The notes beneath the pieces were generated by a model. That model was not told the origin of the DNA. It saw nothing but the letters and a program-made list of their open reading frames with translations, and ran no database searches. Shown one piece after another: positions 1 to 7,067 of a stretch of 30,090 bases of DNA (its first letter is position 1; every line of letters begins with the position of its first letter). Origin of the DNA: HGM05232 sp036661515 (lineage in GTDB: Bacteria; Bacteroidota; Bacteroidia; Bacteroidales; Muribaculaceae). The translations under genes were made by a program, and so were the position numbers. The stretch spans positions 1-30,090 of the forward strand of contig JAVWYO010000017.1 of NCBI GenBank assembly GCA_036661515.1, given 5' to 3'.

Positions 1-91
1 TGAGTTTTGAGTTTTGAGTTTTGAGTTTTGAGTTTTGAGTTTTGAGTTTTGAGTTATGAGTTATGAGTTGTGAGTTGTGAGTTATGAGTTG
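1..91. repeat. Heptamer tandem repeat array, 13 copies of TGAGTTN
   Basis: Thirteen consecutive 7-base units are visible: seven TGAGTTT, then TGAGTTA twice, TGAGTTG twice, TGAGTTA and TGAGTTG. The array begins at the first base, so it probably continues off the window. Units at the gene-proximal end are the more degenerate, as expected for an ageing array edge. It lies upstream of the aminotransferase promoter. Two more heptamer-like units occur at 29734-29747. Function is unknown; slippage-prone noncoding sequence is the simplest reading. Confidence 0.95.
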
Positions 92-128
92 GTGGGGGTA
101 TTTTTTTTTGAAGGTGTGGTTTTTATTC

Positions 129-159
129 TTTGTTTTACGTGGCAAAGGTAGTATCTTTG
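129..159 (+). promoter_or_regulatory. Bacteroidales-type sigma-ABfr promoter of the aminotransferase
   Basis: A TTTG box at 129-132 and TATCTTTG at 152-159 are separated by 19 bases. This matches the Bacteroides vegetative promoter consensus TTTG-N19-TAnnTTTG. Transcription would start near 166, leaving a leader of about 30 bases before the start codon. Confidence 0.75.
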
Positions 160-199
160 TGAATTATATAATAACAACCAAAAAGCATTGTCAATGGTT

Positions 200-1393
200 A
201 TGAATCAAATTTCCAATAGAGTACAGGCTTTATCGCCTTCTCAGACGCTTGCTATGTCGCAAAAGAGCAATGAATTAAAGGCTCAAGGTGTCGATGTAAT
301 TAACATGTCGGTGGGTGAACCTGACTTTAATACTCCGTCTTTTATTAAAGATGCTGCTAAGCGTGCAATTGATGAGAATTTCTCATTTTATTCTCCAGTT
401 CCTGGCTATCTTTCTCTTCGTAAGGCAATTTGTGCAAAGTTGAAGAATGAGAATGGTCTTGATTTTGCTCCTGAGCAAATCGTGGTGTCGGGTGGTGCTA
501 AACAATCACTTTGTAATTGTATTCTTTCAATTATTAATCCAGGTGATGAGGTTATTATTCCCACTCCGGCTTGGGTTAGCTATGTGGAGATGGTGAAACT
601 TGCTGAGGGTACTAATGTTCTTGTTCCTGCTGGTGTTGATAGTGATTTTAAGATAAATGCGGTGCAACTTGAGGCTGCAATCACTCCAAAGACTCGGATG
701 ATTATTCTATGTTCTCCGTCAAATCCTACTGGTAGTGTGTATTCTCGTGATGAGTTAAAGGCTCTTGCTGAAGTCCTTGCGAAATATCCTAATATTATAA
801 TACTTGCTGATGAAATATATGAGCATATCAATTTCGTTGGTGAATTTAATTCGATAGCTCAGTTTGAAAGTGTTAGGGATCGTGTTGTGATAATTAATGG
901 GGTGTCGAAGGCTTATGCAATGACTGGCTGGCGTATTGGTTTTCTTGCTGCACCGCTTTGGATAGCTAAGGCTAATAGTAAGTTGCAAAGTCAATATACA
1001 TCGGGTGCATCATCAATTGCTCAAAAGGCTGCAGAGGCAGCATATTCTGGCCCACAGGATTGTGTTGAGGAGATGCGTAAGGCATTTGAACGTCGTCGAA
1101 ATCTTATTGTTGAGCTTGCAAAAGAGATTCCTGGTATTCGCTTGAATTTCCCAGAGGGTGCGTTTTATATTTTCCCAGAGGTGTCGTCTTACTTTGGGAA
1201 GAAACATGGCGATAAGGTTATTGCTAATGCTAATGATTTGGCTTTATATCTTCTTGAGGTGGCTCATGTGGCAACTGTAGATGGGGCTGCATTTTGTGCT
1301 CCTGAATATATTCGCCTAAGCTATGCAACATCTGACGATAATATTCGCAAAGCTATGGGACGAATCAAAGATGCTCTTTCAAAATTAGGGTAA
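200..1393 (+). CDS. Pyridoxal phosphate-dependent class I aminotransferase (aspartate aminotransferase)
   Basis: Fold-type I PLP enzyme that probably moves amino groups between aspartate and 2-oxoglutarate in the cytosol. From the Met at 200 it has 397 residues, normal for subgroup Ib aspartate aminotransferases. Visible motifs are SVGEPDFNTP near the N-terminus, PSNPTGSVYS (ligand binding), ADEIYEH (cofactor Asp/Tyr) and SKAYAMTGWR, in which Lys237 is the Schiff-base lysine. An Arg near the C-terminus (EYIRLSYA) fits the carboxylate-binding arginine. Possible starts are TTG 188, ATG 194 and ATG 200; 200 is preferred because family proteins begin MNQ(L/I)S. It has its own promoter and ends at a terminator shared with the convergent aldolase gene. 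Substrate range cannot be fixed from sequence; some family members are prephenate or aromatic aminotransferases. Confidence 0.9.
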   Translation: MNQISNRVQALSPSQTLAMSQKSNELKAQGVDVINMSVGEPDFNTPSFIKDAAKRAIDENFSFYSPVPGYLSLRKAICAKLKNENGLDFAPEQIVVSGGAKQSLCNCILSIINPGDEVIIPTPAWVSYVEMVKLAEGTNVLVPAGVDSDFKINAVQLEAAITPKTRMIILCSPSNPTGSVYSRDELKALAEVLAKYPNIIILADEIYEHINFVGEFNSIAQFESVRDRVVIINGVSKAYAMTGWRIGFLAAPLWIAKANSKLQSQYTSGASSIAQKAAEAAYSGPQDCVEEMRKAFERRRNLIVELAKEIPGIRLNFPEGAFYIFPEVSSYFGKKHGDKVIANANDLALYLLEVAHVATVDGAAFCAPEYIRLSYATSDDNIRKAMGRIKDALSKLG

Positions 1394-1412
1394 AAATTAA
1401 CGTGAAAAAATA

Positions 1413-1455
1413 AGCGAGGCTGCCATTTTGTGAATGAGCAGCCTCGCTATTTTTA
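1413..1455. terminator. Bidirectional intrinsic terminator between aminotransferase and aldolase genes
   Basis: A perfect 11-bp stem pairs 1413-1423 (AGCGAGGCTGC) with 1438-1448 (GCAGCCTCGCT). An A-run lies before it and a T-rich run (ATTTTTATT) follows, so it can stop transcription from both convergent genes. Confidence 0.9.
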
Positions 1456-1470
1456 TTATGTGATGTGATA

Positions 1471-2469
1471 TTATTCAGCTTTTCCTGCGCTTCCTAATAC
1501 TACTTCAATTTTGTGCTTGTAAAGTTTCTCCATGTTGTCGCGAGCTGGTCCAAGATATTTACGAGGGTCAAATTCAGCTGGCTTTTCTGCAAATACTTTA
1601 CGTATAGCAGCAGTCATTGCAAGACGGCTATCAGAGTCGATATTAATTTTGCAAACAGACGATTTAGCTGCTTTGCGAAGTTCTTCTTCAGGAATACCGA
1701 TTGCATCTTTCATTGCGCCACCAAATTTGTTGATAGTTTCGATTTCTTCTTGTGGAACAGAAGATGAACCGTGAAGGACGATAGGGAATCCAGGAAGTTC
1801 TTTCATAACACCGTCAAGTACATCAAAAGCTAAAGGAGGAGGTACAAGACGACCTTGTGCGTCGCGTGTACATTGTTCTGGCTTGAACTTGTTTGCACCG
1901 TGTGAAGTACCGATAGAGATAGCTAAGCTATCGCAACCAGTTTTAGAAGTAAAGTCAACAACTTCTTCAGGACGAGTGTAGGTGTGCTCTTCAGCAACAA
2001 CTTCGTCTTCAACTCCAGCTAATACACCAAGTTCACCTTCAACAGAAACGTCAAATTTGTGAGCGTATTCAACAACTTTTTTGGTTAAAGCAACATTCTC
2101 ATCATAAGGAAGAGAAGATCCATCAATCATTACAGAAGAGAATCCGCAGTCGATGCAAGATTTGCACAATTCAAAAGAATCGCCATGATCGAGATGAAGA
2201 ACTATTTGAGGTTTAGCCCAACCAAGTTCTTTAGCATATTCAACAGCACCTTCAGCCATGTAACGAAGTAGAGTAGCATTAGCATAGTTACGTGCGCCTT
2301 TAGAAACCTGAAGAATAACAGGAGATTTCGTTTCAGATGCAGCTTTAACGATAGCTTGTAGCTGTTCCATGTTGTTAAAGTTGAAAGCAGGGATAGCATA
2401 ACCACCCTTAATTGCCTTAGCAAACATCTCTTTAGTGTTTACTAAGCCTAAGTCTTTATAACTTACCAT
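1471..2469 (-). CDS. fba: Class II fructose-bisphosphate aldolase
   Basis: Zinc-dependent aldolase that reversibly cleaves fructose 1,6-bisphosphate into dihydroxyacetone phosphate and glyceraldehyde 3-phosphate, in glycolysis and gluconeogenesis. It has 332 residues. The AFNFNN motif is near the N-terminus. HLDHGDS carries the catalytic Asp and a zinc His, VEGELG is the usual Glu region, and SIGTSHGANK and VLHGSSS are the second and third metal and phosphate-binding segments. The start ATG at 2469 is followed by MVSYKDLGLVNT, typical of the family. It is a single-gene unit with a shared terminator downstream. It diverges from speA. Confidence 0.96.
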   Translation of the reverse strand: MVSYKDLGLVNTKEMFAKAIKGGYAIPAFNFNNMEQLQAIVKAASETKSPVILQVSKGARNYANATLLRYMAEGAVEYAKELGWAKPQIVLHLDHGDSFELCKSCIDCGFSSVMIDGSSLPYDENVALTKKVVEYAHKFDVSVEGELGVLAGVEDEVVAEEHTYTRPEEVVDFTSKTGCDSLAISIGTSHGANKFKPEQCTRDAQGRLVPPPLAFDVLDGVMKELPGFPIVLHGSSSVPQEEIETINKFGGAMKDAIGIPEEELRKAAKSSVCKINIDSDSRLAMTAAIRKVFAEKPAEFDPRKYLGPARDNMEKLYKHKIEVVLGSAGKAE

Positions 2470-2517
2470 TAGACGTTATAATTAAGTGAATAAAAATTAT
2501 TAATCCATTTTATTGTG

Positions 2518-2525
2518 CAAATATA
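2518..2525 (-). promoter_or_regulatory. Probable -7 box (TATATTTG) for the aldolase gene
   Basis: On the minus strand TATATTTG matches TAnnTTTG and lies about 50 bases before the aldolase start. No convincing TTTG -33 element is present at the expected distance, so the call rests on one half of the promoter. Confidence 0.45.
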
Positions 2526-2579
2526 ATAATTTATGCCCTATATTTTTAGTTATCGGCAATAATAATTAATTTTGTTTCT

Positions 2580-2587
2580 TAAATTTG
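2580..2587 (+). promoter_or_regulatory. Probable -7 box (TAAATTTG) for speA
   Basis: TAAATTTG matches the TAnnTTTG element and ends 36 bases before the speA ATG. A -33 TTTG at the usual spacing is not seen. The 154-base gap 2470-2623 between fba and speA holds only these two divergent promoter candidates in AT-rich sequence. Confidence 0.45.
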
Positions 2588-2623
2588 TGGTTAATACATA
2601 TAATTCTACTAATACAATAAATT

Positions 2624-4522
2624 ATGAGAAAATGGCGCATAGAAGATAGTGCCGAGCTATATAACGTGAGTGGATGGGGATTGAAGTATTTTTCAATAAA
2701 TGATAACGGGCATATTCAGGTAACGCCAAAGGAAGAATGCGTGTCAGTTGATTTGAAAGATATAATGGACGAATTACTTGTGAGGGACATTGCGTCTCCC
2801 GTGTTGCTTCGTTTTCCCGATATTCTTGATAATAGGATTGAGAAGATTTCACGTTGTTTTAATCAGGCAGCAGAAGAATATGACTACAAGGCAGAGAATT
2901 TCATAATTTACCCAATCAAGGTAAATCAGATGCGCCAAGTTGTTGAAGAAATAGTGAGCCATGGAAAGAAATTCAACATAGGTCTTGAGGCAGGCTCAAA
3001 GCCAGAACTTCATGCCGTGTTGGCAATAAATATTGCAGAGCATTCCTTGATAATATGTAATGGCTACAAAGATGAAAATTATGTAGAGCTTGCATTACTT
3101 GCTCAAAAGATGGGTCGCAGAATATATCTTGTCGTTGAGAAACTTAATGAATTGAAGATTATAGCAAATGTTGCAAAGCGACTAAATATACGACCAAATG
3201 TAGGCATCCGCATCAAGCTATCGAGTTCGGGAAGTGGGAAATGGGAAGAATCGGGAGGCGACCAAAGTAAATTTGGGCTAAATTCCAGTGAATTGCTTGA
3301 AGCTCTTGATTTTCTTGAAAAGAATAATATGACAGAGTGCCTGAAATTGATACATTTCCACATTGGCAGTCAAGTAACAAAAATCCGCCGAATCAAGAAT
3401 GCCCTTAGAGAGGCATCACAATTCTATGTTCAGTTATCCAAAATGGGCTTTAATATCGACTTTATCGATATTGGAGGTGGGCTTGGCGTTGACTATGATG
3501 GCACCCGCAGTAGTGCCAGTGAAAGCAGCATGAATTATTCTATTCAAGAATATGTCAATGACTCGGTGTCGGCACTCGTAGATGCCTGTGAAAAGAATGA
3601 ATTAAAACAGCCCAATATTATTACCGAATCGGGACGCTCACTAACGGCGCATCATTCGATATTGGTGTTTGAAGTGCTTGAAACGGCTCAATTGCCGATA
3701 TGGAATGAGAGTGACGTAATAAGTGAAGATGACCATGAACTTGCACAAGAGCTCTATGAGATATGGGACAAAATCAATCAGCCACGCATATTTGAGAGTT
3801 GGCATGATGCCCTTCAGATACGAGAAGAGGCACTTGACTTGTTCAGCCTTGGATTGCTTGATTTGCGCACGCGCGCCATCATAGAGAAATTATTTTGGTC
3901 GATAGCGCGTGATGTTAGTGAAATATCATCGGGAATAAAGCATGCACCCGAGGAATTAAAGAAAGTAGCAAAGTTGCTACCCGACAAATATTTCTGTAAC
4001 TTTTCGTTATTTCAATCCCTACCCGATTCATGGGCAATAGACCAAGTATTCCCTATTATGCCAATTTCTCGTTTAGAAGAGAAGCCAAATAGGACAGCAT
4101 CGATTCAAGATATAACTTGTGACTCTGATGGGAAAATAAATAACTTTATCTCGGCGCATGGAGCATCATCGTCGCTACCAGTTCATGCTCTAAAAGCAAA
4201 TGAGCCATACTATATAGGCGTATTCTTAGTTGGAGCCTATCAAGAGATTTTGGGCGACATGCACAATCTATTTGGCGACACCAATGCCGTACATATTAGC
4301 GTTTATAAGGATCGCTATGAGATAGACCAAATAATTGATGGAGAAACAGTTGCCGAAGTTCTCGACTATGTGCAATATAGTCCTAAAAAACTTGTTCGCA
4401 ACGTAGAGACATGGGTAACAGCATCAATGAAAGCAGGCAAAATTACACCTGAAGAGGGCAGAGAATTTTTGAGTAACTATCGTTCAGGACTTTACGGATA
4501 TACATATCTCGAAAAAGATTAA
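2624..4522 (+). CDS. speA: Biosynthetic arginine decarboxylase (SpeA)
   Basis: Fold-type III PLP enzyme that converts arginine to agmatine, the entry step to putrescine and spermidine synthesis. At 632 residues it is the usual length for SpeA. The N-terminal WRIEDSAELYNVSGWG is characteristic. YPIKVNQ contains the PLP lysine (Lys99). HIGSQ, DIGGGLGVDYDG and TESGRSLTAHH are barrel motifs for phosphate and substrate. TCDSDG near the C-terminus holds the catalytic cysteine (Cys499), followed by the dimer-contact tail. truA starts 12 bases downstream on the same strand, so the two genes are probably cotranscribed. The rest of the agmatine route is not in the window. Confidence 0.96.
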   Translation: MRKWRIEDSAELYNVSGWGLKYFSINDNGHIQVTPKEECVSVDLKDIMDELLVRDIASPVLLRFPDILDNRIEKISRCFNQAAEEYDYKAENFIIYPIKVNQMRQVVEEIVSHGKKFNIGLEAGSKPELHAVLAINIAEHSLIICNGYKDENYVELALLAQKMGRRIYLVVEKLNELKIIANVAKRLNIRPNVGIRIKLSSSGSGKWEESGGDQSKFGLNSSELLEALDFLEKNNMTECLKLIHFHIGSQVTKIRRIKNALREASQFYVQLSKMGFNIDFIDIGGGLGVDYDGTRSSASESSMNYSIQEYVNDSVSALVDACEKNELKQPNIITESGRSLTAHHSILVFEVLETAQLPIWNESDVISEDDHELAQELYEIWDKINQPRIFESWHDALQIREEALDLFSLGLLDLRTRAIIEKLFWSIARDVSEISSGIKHAPEELKKVAKLLPDKYFCNFSLFQSLPDSWAIDQVFPIMPISRLEEKPNRTASIQDITCDSDGKINNFISAHGASSSLPVHALKANEPYYIGVFLVGAYQEILGDMHNLFGDTNAVHISVYKDRYEIDQIIDGETVAEVLDYVQYSPKKLVRNVETWVTASMKAGKITPEEGREFLSNYRSGLYGYTYLEKD

Positions 4523-4534
4523 TAAGCTGTTTTA

Positions 4535-5308
4535 ATGGGACAAAGGTATTTTATGCGTTTATCATATCGTGGTGCACCATTTCATGGGTGGCAAACACAA
4601 CCTAATGCCATTTCGGTGCAAGAAGTTATCGAAAAGGCACTTAGCATGGTGTGCCGATGTGAGATTAAAATAACTGGAGCCGGGCGCACAGATACCGATG
4701 TAAATGCACGCCTGATGATAGCCCATTTTGATGCCGAACAATATATTAGTGAGCCTAAAGGGTTTGTTAAACAGCTTAATAGCATCGTAGGGAAAGATAT
4801 AGCAATATATTCTATCTCACCAGTTGCGCCTGATGCTCATGCACGATTTGATGCGATATGTCGCACATATAAATACTTTATACACACCGATAAATCGCCT
4901 TTTTACTATCCATTAAGTTGGCAGAGCCATCATGAACTTGACTTTAATCGCATGAACGAGGCAGCAAACAAGTTGCTTGGATATATTGATTTTACGAGTT
5001 TTAGTAAACTACATACCGATGTTGCTACAAATGATTGTAAAATATCACATGCGCAATGGGCACAAGAGGGAGAGCAATGGGTATTTACTATTACAGCCGA
5101 TAGATTTTTGCGCAACATGGTGCGAGCTATCGTAGGGACACTTATAGATGTAGGGAGGCATAAATTGAGCGTTGATGAATTTTGTAGAATTATAGAATCA
5201 AAAAATCGTTGTAGCGCTGGCACATCAATGCCAGGCAATGCTTTATTTTTGTGGGATATAAAATATCCTTATCCTATTGATATTAATCACAGCAAGCATA
5301 GGTCGTAA
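4535..5308 (+). CDS. truA: tRNA pseudouridine(38-40) synthase TruA
   Basis: Isomerises uridines 38-40 of the tRNA anticodon arm to pseudouridine. It has 257 residues, the family norm. The N-terminal FMRLSYRGAPFHGWQTQ and the middle YKYFIH and FLRNMVRAIVGTLIDVG blocks are typical of TruA. The catalytic aspartate is in GAGRTDTDVNA (Asp53). The consensus here is GRTDxGVHA, so Asp55 replaces the usual Gly and Asn57 the usual His, while the catalytic Asp is kept. The gene sits 12 bases after speA and 34 bases before the response regulator. A later in-frame ATG at 4553 exists, but 4535 gives the better N-terminus. Confidence 0.93.
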   Translation: MGQRYFMRLSYRGAPFHGWQTQPNAISVQEVIEKALSMVCRCEIKITGAGRTDTDVNARLMIAHFDAEQYISEPKGFVKQLNSIVGKDIAIYSISPVAPDAHARFDAICRTYKYFIHTDKSPFYYPLSWQSHHELDFNRMNEAANKLLGYIDFTSFSKLHTDVATNDCKISHAQWAQEGEQWVFTITADRFLRNMVRAIVGTLIDVGRHKLSVDEFCRIIESKNRCSAGTSMPGNALFLWDIKYPYPIDINHSKHRS

Positions 5309-5342
5309 TATAATAAAAGGCGATAAACTAAAATAATATATT

Positions 5343-6674
5343 TTGAGTAAAATACTTATAGTTGATGACGAGGAACAGATTCGTGGATTACTTGCACGGA
5401 TTATAGGGCTTGAGGGATATGATGTGTGTGTAGCGGGTGATTGCAAAACGGCCTTACGACAATTAGCTGACCAGCGTCCCGATATAGTGCTTTGTGACGT
5501 TTTTCTACCTGATGGAAATGGGGTAGAATTTGTAAAACGGATAAAGGAATTTGCGCCCACCGTCGAAACTATTTTACTCACAGCTCATGGTAATATTTCC
5601 GATGGCGTGCAGGCTATCAAGAACGGAGCATTTGATTATCTCGTAAAAGGAGATGATAATAATAAAATTATTCCCCTACTTAGTCGCGCAGTTGAAAAAT
5701 TAAAATCGGCTCAAAAAATTAAAATTCAATCGCATTATTCTTTTAGCTCTATCATTGGAAAATCTAAACCACTGATTGATGCTATTACACTTGCACAGAA
5801 AGTTGCTGTTACCGACATTCCCGTGCTTCTTACAGGAGAAACAGGCACAGGCAAAGAGGTCTTTGCCCAATCAATACATTATGCCAGCAATCGCGCCGGT
5901 AAAAGTTTTGTTGCCGTTAACTGTTCATCATTCAGTAAAGAGTTGCTCGAAAGCGAAATGTTTGGTTATCGTGCAGGCGCATTTACAGGTGCTTTAAAAG
6001 ATAAAAAAGGGCTTTTTGAAGAAGCAGATGGAGGGACAATATTACTTGACGAAATAGGCGAAATGGCATTTGAACTTCAATCAAAGCTACTTAGGATACT
6101 TGAAAGTGGCGTATACATAAAGATTGGGGATACAAAGCCAACGCACGTAGATGTGCGCATAATAGCTGCTACTAATCGTGATTTGCCCAAAGAAATTGAG
6201 AATGGACATTTCCGCGAAGATTTATATTACCGTCTTTCGGTGTTTCAAGTGCTATTGCCACCACTTCGCGACCGCACAGGCGATATAAGGTTATTAGCAC
6301 AATCATTTGTAGCAACATTTTCAAATAAATTAAACATCACAGCTAAAGGGCTTTCAGACCAATATTTAAAGGCATTAGACCGACATAGGTGGAATGGCAA
6401 TATCAGAGAACTACGCAATGTTATTGAACGTAGCCTTATTGTGTGTGCCGATAATACTTTAAAAATTGAAGATTTACCTATCGACCTTCAAAATAAGCAT
6501 TACGAAGAGTCAACCGATTCTGCACCGAATGAATTTGAACTATCATCAATGGAACGTCGCCATATAAGTCGAGTTCTTGCCTACACACACGGAAATAAGA
6601 CCGAAACCGCTCGCCTATTAAAAATAGGATTGACAACACTCTATCGTAAAATCGAAGAATATCAAATTAGCTAA
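5343..6674 (+). CDS. NtrC-family sigma-54-dependent response regulator, probable activator of the kdp operon
   Basis: Three-domain bacterial enhancer-binding protein of 443 residues. The receiver domain (about 3-118) has the acidic pair Asp8/Asp9, phosphoacceptor Asp52, Thr80 and Lys102. The AAA+ domain (about 135-365) has Walker A GETGTGKE at 165-172, the sigma-54 contact loop GAFTGA at 212-217 and Walker B LLDE with Asp236/Glu237. The C-terminus (about 400-443) is a Fis-type helix-turn-helix (NKTETARLLKIGLTTLYRKI). The start is TTG: a stop lies three codons upstream, MSKILIVDDE is the classic receiver opening, and no in-frame ATG occurs before the AAA+ domain. It follows truA closely and ends at a terminator. 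A -24/-12-like site and the kdp operon come next, and a histidine kinase closes that operon, so kdp control is inferred. Confidence 0.92.
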   Translation: MSKILIVDDEEQIRGLLARIIGLEGYDVCVAGDCKTALRQLADQRPDIVLCDVFLPDGNGVEFVKRIKEFAPTVETILLTAHGNISDGVQAIKNGAFDYLVKGDDNNKIIPLLSRAVEKLKSAQKIKIQSHYSFSSIIGKSKPLIDAITLAQKVAVTDIPVLLTGETGTGKEVFAQSIHYASNRAGKSFVAVNCSSFSKELLESEMFGYRAGAFTGALKDKKGLFEEADGGTILLDEIGEMAFELQSKLLRILESGVYIKIGDTKPTHVDVRIIAATNRDLPKEIENGHFREDLYYRLSVFQVLLPPLRDRTGDIRLLAQSFVATFSNKLNITAKGLSDQYLKALDRHRWNGNIRELRNVIERSLIVCADNTLKIEDLPIDLQNKHYEESTDSAPNEFELSSMERRHISRVLAYTHGNKTETARLLKIGLTTLYRKIEEYQIS

Positions 6675-6695
6675 TTTGCTGGCTGATTTTCCCAT

Positions 6696-6745
6696 ATTGG
6701 TGGGCTACCTTTTCATTTTGGAGTGGTAGCTCACCAATCTTTTTG
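6696..6745 (+). terminator. Intrinsic terminator after the sigma-54 response regulator
   Basis: Arms 6696-6709 (ATTGGTGGGCTACC) and 6725-6738 (GGTAGCTCACCAAT) pair over 14 bp with one G-T pair, followed by CTTTTTG. It separates the speA-truA-regulator unit from the kdp operon. Confidence 0.85.
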
Positions 6746-6776
6746 TTGTCATATCGTGTTAATATGTTGTGTAATT

Positions 6777-6785
6777 GCATATTGC
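6777..6785. promoter_or_regulatory. Weak GCA-N3-TGC dyad upstream of the kdp promoter
   Basis: The short dyad GCATATTGC lies 17 bases upstream of the -24/-12 candidate, in the 6746-6801 stretch where activator sites might be expected. It is too short and AT-rich to call an enhancer with confidence. Confidence 0.2.
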
Positions 6786-6801
6786 GTTATTCACACCGAC
6801 T

Positions 6802-6818
6802 TTGGCACAAATATCGCA
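6802..6818 (+). promoter_or_regulatory. Candidate sigma-54 (-24/-12) promoter of the kdp operon
   Basis: TTGGCACAAATATCGCA fits the sigma-54 consensus TTGGCAC-N5-TTGCA with one mismatch (TCGCA for TTGCA). The GG and GC dinucleotides are exactly 10 bases apart, as sigma-54 requires. Transcription would begin near 6829, about 40 bases before the first small ORF of the operon. No TAnnTTTG element is seen between the terminator and that ORF. The adjacent enhancer-binding protein with an intact GAFTGA loop supports the call. Confidence 0.65.
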
Positions 6819-6867
6819 TTGTATAAAGAGTGTAAATGAATTTAATCACGATAAAAAATAATAAGAA

Positions 6868-6963
6868 ATGGGAATTACATTGACTTTTACTTTATGCTTA
6901 GTTGGAGGATTGATATTATTCTACCTATTTTGGAAATGCGTAGATTGGTTTGAAACAATTTAA
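6868..6963 (+). CDS. 31-residue single-span membrane microprotein at the head of the kdp operon
   Basis: A short ORF with ATG at 6868 and TAA at 6961-6963. It encodes one hydrophobic segment (about residues 5-22, including CLVGGLILFYLFW) followed by a short tail with Lys, Asp and Glu and several aromatics (KCVDWFETI). It lies 50 bases downstream of the -24/-12 candidate and 11 bases before kdpF, on the same strand and with operon spacing. I do not recognise the sequence. By analogy with KdpF it may stabilise the pump or serve a regulatory role, but this is inference. It could also be a translated leader with no protein function. Confidence 0.55.
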   Translation: MGITLTFTLCLVGGLILFYLFWKCVDWFETI

Positions 6964-6974
6964 TTAGAAAAAAG

Positions 6975-7055
6975 ATGTATACAACACTGTTAATTTTAGG
7001 CATCATCATCTTTGTATATTTGATGTATGTACTTATAAAGCCCGAAAAATTTTAA
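6975..7055 (+). CDS. kdpF: KdpF, small subunit of the high-affinity potassium-transporting ATPase
   Basis: A 26-residue ORF starting MYTTLLILGI and ending YVLIKPEKF. A single transmembrane helix is followed by the Y-x-L-I-x-P/A-E-x-F tail that marks KdpF; the E. coli protein likewise ends YALINAEAF. In that family KdpF stabilises the KdpABC complex by packing against KdpA. It ends 12 bases before kdpA, in the expected gene order kdpF-A-B-C. Confidence 0.88.
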   Translation: MYTTLLILGIIIFVYLMYVLIKPEKF

Positions 7056-7067
7056 TCTATAACAAAA

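Noticed and set aside
4930..5238. 102-codon frame antisense to truA
   Set aside because: It lies fully within truA, whose motifs are intact, and shows no signal peptide or domain of its own.
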